Source: Verrucomicrobiales bacterium
GTDB lineage: Bacteria; Verrucomicrobiota; Verrucomicrobiia; Verrucomicrobiales; DEV007
NCBI GenBank assembly: GCA_029213265.1
Contig: JARGNG010000008.1
Coordinates: 102,814 to 166,813, forward strand
Direction of reading: 5' to 3'
DNA: 64,000 bases
Below the pieces are notes generated by a model that saw only the letters and a program-made list of their open reading frames with translations, ran no database searches and was not told the origin of the DNA. Numbering within the stretch: the stretch's first letter is position 1; each line of letters begins with the position of its first letter. Both the position numbers and the translations under genes were made by a program. This document shows, piece after piece, positions 28,178-37,479 of the stretch.

Positions 28178-30382
28178 ATGATTCCCAGCCCATTCCAAAC
28201 CGCTCTCCGGCTATCTGCCCATAGACTTCTACCAATCGCCGCATTGGCTTTCCCGGCTCTACCCGTGCTCAGCCTTGATACCGACGGGATCAATGACTAC
28301 CGGACTGCGGATGGCAGTGGAAACAATCCGGGAGCTCCGAATCTCGGTATCACGGACTCCCCTTTGATCCGGATCGCGACTCCAGGATACGGAGACGCGA
28401 TCGATCTTCCCCGGGGAGTCGCAGTGGAAGATGAAGGGAACGGAGACGTCGAAGTCGACGAGCAGTCCCTGCCGAGTGCCCGTCGGATCAGCAATTTCGT
28501 ACACGATCAGGGTTCTCAGGATATCCCCAGCAAGAATGACCTCAATCAGCTGTTCTTTCAGTTCGGACAGTTCTTAAGCCACGACACCGGCCTCAGCGAA
28601 CCGAACGGGAGCCTCACGACCGGCGCAGGAACCGGGCTATCGGGAAATGAATTTTTTCCAGTCGAAGTGGAAGCAGGCGATCCTGACTTCCTCTTTCCCG
28701 AAATCGGACTGACCCGTACGATTTCCAAATCCGCGGCGAGTTCGGCCAGTGGATACCGCGAGCAAATCAACACGATTACCAGCTTCATCGACGGATCGAA
28801 CATCTATGGTTCCGATTTGACGCGAGCTAATCTCCTCCGCTCTTTCTTCGGCGGAAAAATGAAGGTGCAGGCAGGTCCGGACGGGGACCTGCCTCCTTTC
28901 AATACCTTCGGGCTCACCAACGCCAACAATCTCGGCCTACCCGAGACTTCGCTTTTCGCGGCGGGGGACGTCCGTGCTAACGAACAGATTGGATTGACCG
29001 CATTTCACACCCTCTTTCTTCGTGAGCACAATCGACTCGCCGACGAAATCGCAGCCTATCAATTTCCCTACGACAATCTTTCCGACCCTGCGATCGACGA
29101 AGAGATCTACCAACGCGCCCGGGCCATCGTCGGCGCGCTCCTCCAGAAAATCACTTACCACGAATGGCTTCCCGCCCTTCTTGGAAAGCATGCCCTCAAC
29201 CACTACGGAGGCTACGATCCCAATGTCGACCCCTCGATCTCCAACGAGTTCTCGACCGCTGCCTTTCGAATCGGCCACACCATGCTGCCATCCGAATACC
29301 AAGTCCTCGACGACTTCGGGACCGCCACTCCGGTCGCACTTCAGAACGCTTTCTTCAATCCGGATTTTCTTTCGGCGTATGGAGTCAGCGGGATCATTCG
29401 CGGCCAGGCTCTCTATCGGCAGCAGGAACTGGATCGGTTTGTCGTCGACGATGTGAGAAACTTTCTTTTCGGCCCCGGCTTCGGCGGGCTTGATCTCGCT
29501 GCGCTGAATATCCAGCGCGGCCGCGACCATGGAATCCCCTCCTATAATGCCGTTCGGGCGGCCTTCGGATTGGGAGAAAGGAACGGATTTGAAGAAGTCA
29601 CAGGGGACTACGACTCCGCCTTTGATGCCCTCGAACAAGCCTACGGTGCCGGAGCGATCGATGAGCTCGACCTCTGGACGGGCGGCCTCAGTGAGCCTCA
29701 CCTGCCCGGCTCCAATCTGGGGGAAACCTTCAGCCGCATCTTTGTCGATCAATTTACGCGGCTGCGGGACGGAGACCGTTTCTACTTCGAAAACTCTGAC
29801 ATCTATCCATCACATTTCGTCCAATTGATCTTCGATACCACCCTGACCGATATCATTCGCAGAAACACAACTATCAACGATCACGAGCTCAATGGGTATG
29901 CCTTCTACATTCCGGGAGCCGGCTCCGATTTCCATCAAACGGATCTTCGTATCGGCACAGACAAGGCACCTTATCTTCACAAAGGCAATGACATCTACAA
30001 TCTGTCCGCCGCAGGACAAACCGTCCGCAACCGGGCGCCCCTCCACGGAGCCGGGATCATCCACGTCTCCGTGGAAAACGATGGAAACGCCCACGGAACA
30101 ACACGGCTCCAGACGAACCGGCTGTCCCGTAAGAAATTCCAAAGCCGCTACATTGCACTTCACGACTACGGGAGAGAGAACATCTCCGCACAAATTGTTT
30201 CAGGACAGTTCTACAAGGATCTCGATCCCGGCGAAATCCTTCAAATTCAGAGCCGCGTTCGAGTTCGCAATCCACACTACTATCGCCGGTTGAAAGCGAA
30301 CCTCCTCTTCACTGCCTTTCACGGCGATCACTACGATGCCGGGGATAAGGTGAAGGCTATGACCCGGTTCCGCGGCTATTGA
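28178..30382 (+). CDS. Secreted animal-type haem peroxidase
   Basis: 734 aa with a signal-like N-terminus (RLLPIAALAFPALPVLS). It belongs to the animal haem-peroxidase superfamily (myeloperoxidase/thyroid peroxidase type, bacterial peroxicin branch). The distal His-Asp is in FGQFLSHDTGL, the Ca-loop region follows, the conserved Glu-His is in LFLREHNRLADEI, the proximal His is in AFRIGHTMLPSEY and the family signature is LNIQRGRDHGIPSYN. The last 140 residues form an extra C-terminal domain without similarity I can name. Likely exported and able to oxidise halides or organic donors with H2O2; the physiological donor is unknown. An AT-rich palindromic promoter region precedes it. Monocistronic, followed by a convergent rlpA remnant whose stop is just inside the gene end. 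Confidence 0.93.
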   Translation: MIPSPFQTALRLSAHRLLPIAALAFPALPVLSLDTDGINDYRTADGSGNNPGAPNLGITDSPLIRIATPGYGDAIDLPRGVAVEDEGNGDVEVDEQSLPSARRISNFVHDQGSQDIPSKNDLNQLFFQFGQFLSHDTGLSEPNGSLTTGAGTGLSGNEFFPVEVEAGDPDFLFPEIGLTRTISKSAASSASGYREQINTITSFIDGSNIYGSDLTRANLLRSFFGGKMKVQAGPDGDLPPFNTFGLTNANNLGLPETSLFAAGDVRANEQIGLTAFHTLFLREHNRLADEIAAYQFPYDNLSDPAIDEEIYQRARAIVGALLQKITYHEWLPALLGKHALNHYGGYDPNVDPSISNEFSTAAFRIGHTMLPSEYQVLDDFGTATPVALQNAFFNPDFLSAYGVSGIIRGQALYRQQELDRFVVDDVRNFLFGPGFGGLDLAALNIQRGRDHGIPSYNAVRAAFGLGERNGFEEVTGDYDSAFDALEQAYGAGAIDELDLWTGGLSEPHLPGSNLGETFSRIFVDQFTRLRDGDRFYFENSDIYPSHFVQLIFDTTLTDIIRRNTTINDHELNGYAFYIPGAGSDFHQTDLRIGTDKAPYLHKGNDIYNLSAAGQTVRNRAPLHGAGIIHVSVENDGNAHGTTRLQTNRLSRKKFQSRYIALHDYGRENISAQIVSGQFYKDLDPGEILQIQSRVRVRNPHYYRRLKANLLFTAFHGDHYDAGDKVKAMTRFRGY

Positions 30383-30620
30383 TCCCTGCGGAGAGAGGGC
30401 TCCAGTAACTCGCGATTCGACAGTGGAACAACACCGCGCCCGACAAAGTCCAGCTTGCCGGCAACGCCAATCGAAACACCGATGATGCGGCCTCCGACGA
30501 ACGGGCCTCGATCATTGATTCGCACAATCGCACTGCGACTGTTGGCCAAGTTGGTCACCTCCAGTTTCACAGCAGGAACGCCGGTAGCACCAGGAGAGTC
30601 GACAGGAGTATACGCTTCAT
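30376..30620 (-). pseudogene. RlpA-like lipoprotein remnant (internal deletion, out of frame)
   Basis: The ATG at 30618-30620 opens a typical signal peptide (MKRILLSTLLVLPAFLL) that meets a stop at 30567-30569. In a different frame the sequence continues with the double-psi beta-barrel of RlpA: VTNLANSRSAIVRINDRGPFV and KLDFVGRGVVPL, ending at 30376. The region normally between signal peptide and barrel is missing, so this looks like an internal deletion that also broke the frame. Intact RlpA acts as a septal lytic transglycosylase in some bacteria. Nothing functional is expected here. The end overlaps the haem peroxidase stop region. Confidence 0.7.
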
Positions 30621-30759
30621 AGAGTTCGAACAATCATTCCCCGCCAAACGACTCGCCGGGGAGCGCGAGTTCTTCGGGGGTGAGTCGTTGGCCCGGCATC
30701 CTCGCGGAAACAGCCGTGCCCGGGTGGCTCCCGACGCATGAAAAATTTTGGATTTGAAA

Positions 30760-33474
30760 CTAGCTCCCTAGGTTCTCGATCATGCGACCGAGTTCATCGA
30801 CGCGCTCCTGCCAATGCTTCTGGCGCTCTTTCATTTCGCTGACGACTTCTACCGGCGCACGAGTCACAAAATTTTCATTCGTGAGCTTGGAATTCACCTT
30901 CTTGATTTCGTCTTCTGCTTTCGCGAGCTCTTTCCCGAGGCGATCCCGCTCCGCATCGAGGTCGATCAGACCATCCAGGGGGAGATAAATTTTCCCGATC
31001 CCGGTCAGGGCTGTCGGAATACCCTTTTCCGCTTCGAATCCCGACTCCAGAGTTATGCCGCCGGCTCCGACGAGTTGCTGGAACACGTCAGTCTCCTCGA
31101 AGCCCTCTTCGGGATCAATGATGAAAGCAACCTCCTTGTTGGCGGACAGACCATATTCAGCCTTCAGATTTCGGGCCCGGCTGACAGCTTCGTAAATCGC
31201 TTTCACTTTTGCCTGCGCCTTCTCCACCACAGCATCATCCAGGTCCGCGAGAGTGGCCTCCGTCGGAACCGGAGTCTGCATCAAAAATTCCGGATCCCCT
31301 TCTTCACGGAACCGGAGATTTTCCCAGAGCTGCTCCGTAATGTGAGGCATAAAGGGATGCAACTGGAGCAGAACCCGTTTCAGAACAAGATCCATCGTTG
31401 CCACGGTAGACGCTCTCAGAGCGGGATCGGCATCTTCCGCAAAAGCCCCTTTGGAGGACTCCAGATACCATGAGCAGTAGTTACTCCAAAAGAAGTCGTA
31501 AAGCAGCTGGGACAGTTCGTTAAAACGGTAGTCCTCGTAGGCTGCCGCCATTTCCTTTTCCAGCTGATCGAGTTTCGCCAGAATATCGATGGAATAGATC
31601 GACAGCGCGGCGGGATCAAATTCTCCGCTCCCCTCCTGCATCTGGCGATAGCGCGCCGCATTCCAGAGTTTGTTGGCAAAGTTCCGGCCTTCGACCACTT
31701 GCGGGTAGATCTCCTTGCCGCCTTCGTTCGCGATTTCAAAGCGAATATCCGCACCGAGCGGAGCCGTTCTCATGACCGCAAAACGGAGAGCATCCGCTCC
31801 ATACTCAGCAACGATGTGAAGAGGATCCGGAGAATTTCCGAGGCTCTTGGACATCTTGCGTCCCCGGCCGTCACGCACGATTCCGGTGAAGTAGACATTC
31901 TTGAACGGCAGTTCCCCGCGCCAGCGGTAACCGGCCATGATCATCCGCGCGACCCAGAAGAAAAGAATCTCCGGTGCGGTCACGAGGTCCGTCGTCGGAT
32001 AGAACTTTTTCTCCGTCGCAGAGGGTTCCTCATCACAATTCGTCATCGTTGCGAAAGGCCAAAGCCAGCTCGAAAACCAGGTGTCGAGTACGTCTTCATC
32101 GCGCACCCAGTTTTCCTCGTCGGAAGGCGGCTCGATGCCTACATAGAGATTGTCCCCCGCGCCGTCGGCATCGAGGCTCTCCATCGCCTGCAATTCGTCC
32201 GCTTTCTCCTTCCGGTACCAAACCGGAATCTGGTGTCCCCACCAGAGTTGACGACTGATGCACCAGTCCTGAATGCCACCCATCCAGTGAGCGTAGGTTT
32301 TCTTCCAACGCTCCGGGCGGAAACGAATTTCATCGTTGGCCACGGCAGCGGCGGCCTCCTTCACGCAAGGGTATTTCAAAAACCACTGCATCGAAATACG
32401 TGGCTCAATCGGGACATCAGCACGCTCGCTGAAGCCCACGTTGTTTTCGTAGTCCTCCACTTTCACAAGCTGGCCCATTTCCTCCAGCTTTTCGGCAGCT
32501 TTCTTGCGAGCTTCAAAGCGATCCATTCCCTCGAACTCGGGGCCGGCATGCTCATTCAGCGTTCCGTCCGGGTGAAAAACGTCGATAATCTCGAGGTCGT
32601 TTTTCATTCCGATATCAAAGTCGGCTTTGTCGTGTGCCGGAGTTACCTTGAGCACGCCGGTTCCGAATTCCGGATCGATGTGTTCGTCAGCCACCACGGG
32701 AATTTCCTGCTCGGGGAAAGGACGAATCACCTTCTTGCCGACAAGGTCCGCGTAACGTTCGTCTTTTGGATTCACGGCAACCCCTGTATCGCCCATGAGC
32801 GTTTCGGGGCGGGTCGTTGCGATTTCAACCCAGCGATCTTTTTCACCCGCCACTTTATAGCGCATGTAGTAAAGCTTGGACTTCTGAGGCTTCATGATGA
32901 CCTCCTCGTCGCTCAGAGCCGTGAGCGATTTCGGGCACCAGTTCACCATCCGCTTGCCGCGGTAGATCAGGCCTTCCTCAAAAAGGTCGACGAAGATTTT
33001 CGAGATCCATTTGGAATACTCTTCGTCCATCGTGAAGCGCTCACGCTCCCAGTCACAGGAACAGCCGAGACGCTTTAACTGCTCGATAATAATTCCGCCG
33101 TGCTTTTCTTTCCATTCCCAGACCTTTTCCAGAAAAGGTTCCCGTCCCAGATCGCGACGGGTCTTCTTTTCCTCCCTGCGAAGCTTCTGCTCCACTTTCG
33201 ACTGGGTGGCGATTCCGGCATGATCAGTCCCCGGAAGCCAGAGCACGTCTTTGCCCTCCATGCGGGCGCGGCGGGCGAGAATGTCCTGAATCGTGTTGTT
33301 CAAGACGTGCCCGAGATGCAGAATCCCTGTCACATTGGGAGGAGGGATGACGATCGAATAGGACTCGCTCTCCCCGTTTTCGTCGCCGCGGAAGCACCCT
33401 GCCTCGACCCAGCGGTCGTACCACTGAGTTTCCACTTCGCCGGGTTGATAGCCTTTCGATAGTTCTGTTGTCAT
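30760..33474 (-). CDS. valS: Valyl-tRNA synthetase
   Basis: Class Ia aminoacyl-tRNA synthetase charging tRNA-Val, 904 aa, normal length. The HIGH motif appears as LHLGHVLNN after PPPNVTG. An editing domain (CP1) follows, with DTGVAVNPKDERY and HAGPEFEGMDRFEARK. KMSKS appears as GRKMSKSLGNSPDPL. Then come the anticodon-binding domain and a C-terminal coiled-coil arm beginning LIDLDAERDRLGKELAKAEDEI. The start at 33474 gives MTTELSKGYQPGEVE, the standard opening. Divergent from the amidase gene with 152 bases between starts. No T-box-like leader was recognised. Confidence 0.98.
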   Translation of the reverse strand: MTTELSKGYQPGEVETQWYDRWVEAGCFRGDENGESESYSIVIPPPNVTGILHLGHVLNNTIQDILARRARMEGKDVLWLPGTDHAGIATQSKVEQKLRREEKKTRRDLGREPFLEKVWEWKEKHGGIIIEQLKRLGCSCDWERERFTMDEEYSKWISKIFVDLFEEGLIYRGKRMVNWCPKSLTALSDEEVIMKPQKSKLYYMRYKVAGEKDRWVEIATTRPETLMGDTGVAVNPKDERYADLVGKKVIRPFPEQEIPVVADEHIDPEFGTGVLKVTPAHDKADFDIGMKNDLEIIDVFHPDGTLNEHAGPEFEGMDRFEARKKAAEKLEEMGQLVKVEDYENNVGFSERADVPIEPRISMQWFLKYPCVKEAAAAVANDEIRFRPERWKKTYAHWMGGIQDWCISRQLWWGHQIPVWYRKEKADELQAMESLDADGAGDNLYVGIEPPSDEENWVRDEDVLDTWFSSWLWPFATMTNCDEEPSATEKKFYPTTDLVTAPEILFFWVARMIMAGYRWRGELPFKNVYFTGIVRDGRGRKMSKSLGNSPDPLHIVAEYGADALRFAVMRTAPLGADIRFEIANEGGKEIYPQVVEGRNFANKLWNAARYRQMQEGSGEFDPAALSIYSIDILAKLDQLEKEMAAAYEDYRFNELSQLLYDFFWSNYCSWYLESSKGAFAEDADPALRASTVATMDLVLKRVLLQLHPFMPHITEQLWENLRFREEGDPEFLMQTPVPTEATLADLDDAVVEKAQAKVKAIYEAVSRARNLKAEYGLSANKEVAFIIDPEEGFEETDVFQQLVGAGGITLESGFEAEKGIPTALTGIGKIYLPLDGLIDLDAERDRLGKELAKAEDEIKKVNSKLTNENFVTRAPVEVVSEMKERQKHWQERVDELGRMIENLGS

Positions 33475-33626
33475 GATGTTTCCCCCGTTAGCAGGAGGGC
33501 CGAAACTATTTGTTGCCTGAGTGCCTTTGTAAAACTGAAATCCCGATTTCGACGATTGCGTTTATCTGCGGGATCGACTACTTTTCCTGCTCTGAATCCG
33601 TCGATTCTCCTCCGGCAACACCACCC

Positions 33627-34649
33627 ATGCGATCCCTCGCACGAAAATATTGTCCCACCACACAGGTGAAAGACGCCCTGACATCGGGGCTTCTTTTTGT
33701 TGTTACGACTGCGCTCGTCCTGATTTCAGGCACGGCTCAGGCCAAAGACTGGCAGGTCTACTCTCTCGGTGGGCGGGAATATGTTTCCGACGACAATGTC
33801 GCCAAGTTTTACGGTTTTCAGCGTTTCGCGAAGGAAGGTGACAATCGGATTTTCAAGCATCCCCACCTGGTGATGACGTGGAAAATCGGCTCGCAGTCGA
33901 TTTATGTGAACAACATCAAGTTCAACCTGAGCTTCCCTGTCGTCGACAATGGAGGAAAGGCAATGCTTTCGACGGTCGACCTCGCCAAGCTCGTCGATCC
34001 CGTCGTGCGGCCCAGCTACATCAAGAAGCCAATCAACTTTGACACCGTCGTGATCGATGCCGGTCACGGTGCCCACGATTCCGGGGCAATCGGCCCTTAC
34101 GGGCGCGAAAAGGACTACGCTCTCGATATGGCGCTGCGCCTGGAGAAGTCCCTTCAATCAAAAGGCTTCAAAACACTTCTCACCCGCCGGACCGATACCT
34201 TTCTCACGCTGGGGCAGCGGGTCGCCATCGCCAACGGGCAACGCAATGCGATTTTCATCAGCATGCATTTCAACTCTTCCGGTTCCCGCGATGCGAACGG
34301 GATCGAGACCTATGCGCTCGCCCCTCAGGGAACCCGCTCCACCAATGGAGGCAGCCCCTGGAGCTCCCTTCTCAGCGGAAACCTCCGCGATGCCGAGAAC
34401 ATTGCCCTCGCCACCGCCGTTCACGCACATGTCATTACCGACCTCCGTTCGGTCGATCGCGGAATCAAACGGGCCCGTTTTAACGTCCTCCGTGGTATCA
34501 ACAAGCCCGCCATCCTTTTCGAAGGCGGCTTCGTCACGAACAAATCCGAAGGCAAATTGATCGATGATCCGGCTCACCGCCAACGCATCGCTGATTCCAT
34601 CTCAAACGCGGTCGTGAAATTTCGCACGGCAGTCGGAAGCAAAAAGTAA
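33627..34649 (+). CDS. N-acetylmuramoyl-L-alanine amidase (Amidase_3 family)
   Basis: Exported peptidoglycan amidase, 340 aa from the ATG at 33627; an earlier start at 33510 would add an implausible leader. A signal peptide (about residues 1-36, ending SGTAQA) precedes a domain resembling the copper-amine-oxidase-like N-terminal fold (WQVYSLGGREYVSDDNVAKFYGF). The zinc amidase domain follows, with His in VVIDAGHGAHDSGAIG, Glu in REKDYALDMALRL, His in FISMHFNSS and catalytic Glu in KPAILFEGGFVTN. Probably cleaves the peptide from MurNAc during septation or remodelling. Divergent from valS. Its stop lies 5 bases before the convergent Kelch gene. Confidence 0.93.
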   Translation: MRSLARKYCPTTQVKDALTSGLLFVVTTALVLISGTAQAKDWQVYSLGGREYVSDDNVAKFYGFQRFAKEGDNRIFKHPHLVMTWKIGSQSIYVNNIKFNLSFPVVDNGGKAMLSTVDLAKLVDPVVRPSYIKKPINFDTVVIDAGHGAHDSGAIGPYGREKDYALDMALRLEKSLQSKGFKTLLTRRTDTFLTLGQRVAIANGQRNAIFISMHFNSSGSRDANGIETYALAPQGTRSTNGGSPWSSLLSGNLRDAENIALATAVHAHVITDLRSVDRGIKRARFNVLRGINKPAILFEGGFVTNKSEGKLIDDPAHRQRIADSISNAVVKFRTAVGSKK

Positions 34650-34654
34650 GCCGG

Positions 34655-35701
34655 TTACTTTTTCGGAGATACCATCCACACCTTCGGTGTGCGCACACGC
34701 GGCCGGACTTCCCCGCTTGCAATGAGGAAGCCATCATTCCAGGCCTTCGCCTCGGTCGTGACTTGATTTTGCGGAGCCTCCCCCCCTTCACTCCACGAAT
34801 CCGTTCCCGGATCATACCACAACACGGTCTTCGGAAAGCCGGGGTGATCATCCTTCAGTTCATCGGAGCGTGCGAACAACGAGCCATCGGCCCCGGCGGG
34901 AACCACGATCTTCCCGTTTCCCAGCCAACTCGCCGTTCCCGCAGCCATCGGTTTCGGAAGATTCGCTTTTTTCTCCCACCCCGAATCGGGTAGGAAACGA
35001 TACATACCTGCCAAAAATTCGACCTCGCCCGAGGCGTCGAGATTTCTACCTCCCAGCAAATAGAGAGATTCCGAATCGGAAACCAGCGATCCAAAAGCAA
35101 TCGGGCCACCGGGCCACGAGGAAACAGGTTCCCAAACTAATTCTTCGGGCCGGTCTTTTTTGGACCAGTCGAGCCGCAAACACGTCGTCGTAGCCGTCTC
35201 CAGACCGGAGCCGGTCTGCCCACCGGCAACATAGATCGAATCACCAATCATGGTCGAAGAGGCGTAGCAAAGCGCCGTCGGCAGGGAGGGAAGAGTAACC
35301 GTTTCGACTTTCCCCTCCCTAAGCGAGAGCAGAAACACATCGGCATAGACCTTTTCCGCATCATTTCCTCCGATACAGATCAAGCCCTCCGGGACGGAAA
35401 CCGTGGTTCCATATCCAAGCGGACGAGGCAATACTCCGACAGCACTCCATTCCGGGCTCCCCTCCCCGAGTGGGAGAGCATAGACGGTATCGTGCCAAAT
35501 CTTTTCATTCTCCCAAACCGGCCTGGGAAAATTCGCCCCTCCCGCTACGAGAAGAGTTCCGTTGTGAATCCCCACATACGGGCCGGCCACACCGAGCTCG
35601 GAAGGGAGATCCGGTAAGGCAGTCCAGACCAGTTCCCCCGCCGCGACAGTGAGCGTCACAGCGAGGATGACCAAGACAGAGAGAGCCGGAGAGCGCATCA
35701 C
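34655..35701 (-). CDS. Secreted Kelch-repeat beta-propeller protein (NanM-like)
   Basis: 348 aa with a signal peptide (PALSVLVILAVTLTVAAG). Several Kelch blades are visible, each with a Gly-Gly turn and spaced aromatic residues: GTLLVAGGANFPRP, GLICIGGNDA, SIYVAGGQTGSG, SLYLLGGRNLDASG and IVVPAGADGS. The opening WTALPDLPSELGVAGPYVGIHNGTLLVAGGANF is characteristic of N-acetylneuraminate epimerase / cyclically permuted mutarotase relatives. A sialic-acid epimerase role is possible, but no nan catabolic genes are nearby, so the specific function is left open. It overlaps the upstream small lipoprotein gene by 4 bases, suggesting coupling. Confidence 0.85.
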   Translation of the reverse strand: MMRSPALSVLVILAVTLTVAAGELVWTALPDLPSELGVAGPYVGIHNGTLLVAGGANFPRPVWENEKIWHDTVYALPLGEGSPEWSAVGVLPRPLGYGTTVSVPEGLICIGGNDAEKVYADVFLLSLREGKVETVTLPSLPTALCYASSTMIGDSIYVAGGQTGSGLETATTTCLRLDWSKKDRPEELVWEPVSSWPGGPIAFGSLVSDSESLYLLGGRNLDASGEVEFLAGMYRFLPDSGWEKKANLPKPMAAGTASWLGNGKIVVPAGADGSLFARSDELKDDHPGFPKTVLWYDPGTDSWSEGGEAPQNQVTTEAKAWNDGFLIASGEVRPRVRTPKVWMVSPKK

Positions 35702-35988
35702 CCGCGGACGGCATGAGATACCACGCCATTTCTGATATCAAAGTTCACGCGGTTCGGGCGGAGATCCTTCGTTGCGGGCTGCAACTGCCCATCGACCCGG
35801 ACGACACGAGGCTCCAACCCGCGCGACCGGGCGAGCGCCTCCGCCTCATACAAGCCCATTCCGAGATAGGCAGTATCTTTGTGCGGCAGCTGCGACGCTT
35901 TGTGGGGGAGCGGAGGAGGAGGCGGACCGGAAGTCTCGCAGGAAGCGAGCGGGAGAAGGAAAAGCAGGGCAAGCAGAAAGCGATTCAT
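35698..35988 (-). CDS. Small lipoprotein, inhibitor-I78-like fold
   Basis: 96 aa. The signal peptide ends in a lipobox (PLASCETSG), so it is probably anchored at the membrane. After a Pro-rich spacer, the C-terminal 55 residues (YLGMGLYEAEALARSRG … RPNRVNFDIRNGVVSHAVRG) follow the pattern of potato-inhibitor-I-like / I78 peptidase-inhibitor proteins, a short helix followed by the DRxNxxxxxGxV strand. Activity as an inhibitor is not proven by sequence. It is translationally coupled to the Kelch gene (4-base overlap). Confidence 0.75.
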   Translation of the reverse strand: MNRFLLALLFLLPLASCETSGPPPPPLPHKASQLPHKDTAYLGMGLYEAEALARSRGLEPRVVRVDGQLQPATKDLRPNRVNFDIRNGVVSHAVRG

Positions 35989-36097
35989 TGTTTGTATCCT
36001 ACCGATGCCCGAAAGATTCCGTCAAGACTTCGCACGCACCGCATTGAGGACTGACTTGCGGCGATCACCTTCGTTGCGAAGGCGGGCACATGAAATT

Positions 36098-36130
36098 CAA
36101 CCCTGTTGAGCCGGAGAGCCAACAGGGTTG
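36098..36130. terminator. 11-bp perfect inverted repeat after the DUF1552 gene
   Basis: CAACCCTGTTG (36098-36108) and CAACAGGGTTG (36120-36130) flank an 11-base loop, two bases past the DUF1552 stop. No T-run. The same arm sequence forms another hairpin at 57249-57279, so this may be a dispersed element used as a terminator. Confidence 0.65.
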
Positions 36131-36132
36131 GA

Positions 36133-37473
36133 TCACGACATCCCCGCCAGCGGTCCGGTCGAATCGACAAAGCTCTCCTGCTCGATCCCGAGCGAGCGCA
36201 GCATCGAAACAAACAGATTCGACATCGGGGTGCCGGCGTCGTAGTGGAGGAAGTGATTGTGCTTCAGCCCGAAGTCTTTGCCTCCCGCAAGCAGAAGCGG
36301 GTAGTTCACGTTCTGATGCGTTTTGGAATTACTCGATCCATAAAGGACGAGCGTGCGGTCCAGCAGGCTGCTCCCACTCTCCCCTTCCGGAGTTTCTTTC
36401 ATGCGCGTGAGAAAGCGCGCCAGATTCTGCGCGAGAAACTGATCAAATTTTCCAATCGCCTCCGGGCCACCCTTTTTCCCGGCCTTGTGAGCGAGGCTGT
36501 GCCAGTTCGCCTCCAAGCCAAGACATCCGGGAAAGGTTCGCGCACGGGTCGGCCCGTAGCTCCCCAACTGAAACGCCGAAACGCGGGTGAGGTCGGTTTG
36601 ATAGGCCAGAAACAACAGGTCGTAGATCGCAGCGATGTATTCCTTTGGAGACTCCGGGTCGGATTCAAGGGCAAGTGCTGAGGCATCGATCTCAGGCAGC
36701 GGCACATCGAGCCAATCCCGGGCGCGCTCGACGCGTTGCTCGACCTGCCGAACCGAGGTCTCGTATTCGTCCAGTTTTTCCTGATCCCCTTTGCCGAGAG
36801 AATGCTTCAAGGTCTTCGATTGTTCGAGAACTAGATCGAGGATGCTTCCGGAATTTTCCAGGCGAGCCCGGTCGCGTTTGCTCGCATGGTCCTCCCCGAA
36901 GAGGCGTTGAAAGATCAGCCTCGGATCGGCCAGGGCCGGAATCGGCTGGCCTTTTGCGGTGTAGGAAAGGGTCGTCGATCGAGTACGCGGGCCGATCCCG
37001 CCGTCGGTCGAAACGGTCAGCGAGGCGAGACGGGTTTGCTCCCCAAGGTGACCTGCCACGAGTTGATCGAGCGAGACGGTATTCTTGTAGGTTCCCTGCG
37101 CGAGATTGTTTCCCGTCAAAAAGGTGTCGCCCGTATCGTGACCATTCATCGTGCGACAACGCGGATGGGAGAGCCCACGGAAGATGGAGACGTCCTCCAT
37201 CAGGGGCGCAAGCGGCTGAAGAACATTGGTGAGCTGATAGTCTTTGCCTTTGCCAGTGGGAAACCATCCCCACTGCCGCGATGGATCATCGTCCCCGGGA
37301 ACCGCGACCCCATAGGGAAACATGACGCAGCAGAGACGTTTCGGAAGATCGGCGCTAGCGGCCTTTTGCGCAGCCGACAACCCGGCCGTCATGCCTTCCA
37401 TCCAGGGAAGAGCGAGGGTCACTCCCGCTCCTTTGAGTGCGGTACGTCGATCGAGATGCCAGGGCTTTTTCAT
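36133..37473 (-). CDS. DUF1552 protein, Tat-exported
   Basis: 446 aa, typical of the DUF1552 family, which in Planctomycetota and Verrucomicrobiota is nearly always paired with a DUF1592-type cytochrome. The N-terminus carries a twin-arginine signal (DRRTALKGAGVTLALPWMEG), implying export of a folded, possibly cofactor-binding protein. Family blocks include FRGLSHPRCRTMNGHDTGDTFLTG and LYGSSNSKTHQNVNYPLLLAGG. It starts 6 bases after the stop of the DUF1592 gene, so the two form an operon. Biochemical function is unknown; an electron-transfer or polysaccharide-related role is often guessed but not shown. Confidence 0.95.
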   Translation of the reverse strand: MKKPWHLDRRTALKGAGVTLALPWMEGMTAGLSAAQKAASADLPKRLCCVMFPYGVAVPGDDDPSRQWGWFPTGKGKDYQLTNVLQPLAPLMEDVSIFRGLSHPRCRTMNGHDTGDTFLTGNNLAQGTYKNTVSLDQLVAGHLGEQTRLASLTVSTDGGIGPRTRSTTLSYTAKGQPIPALADPRLIFQRLFGEDHASKRDRARLENSGSILDLVLEQSKTLKHSLGKGDQEKLDEYETSVRQVEQRVERARDWLDVPLPEIDASALALESDPESPKEYIAAIYDLLFLAYQTDLTRVSAFQLGSYGPTRARTFPGCLGLEANWHSLAHKAGKKGGPEAIGKFDQFLAQNLARFLTRMKETPEGESGSSLLDRTLVLYGSSNSKTHQNVNYPLLLAGGKDFGLKHNHFLHYDAGTPMSNLFVSMLRSLGIEQESFVDSTGPLAGMS

Positions 37474-37479
37474 GTCGGG

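Noticed and set aside
30376..30700. In-frame TGA upstream of the RlpA barrel as another selenocysteine
   Set aside because: No Cys context, no family residue expected there, no GGU-type hairpin seen, and the signal peptide lies in a different frame. Decay explains it better.
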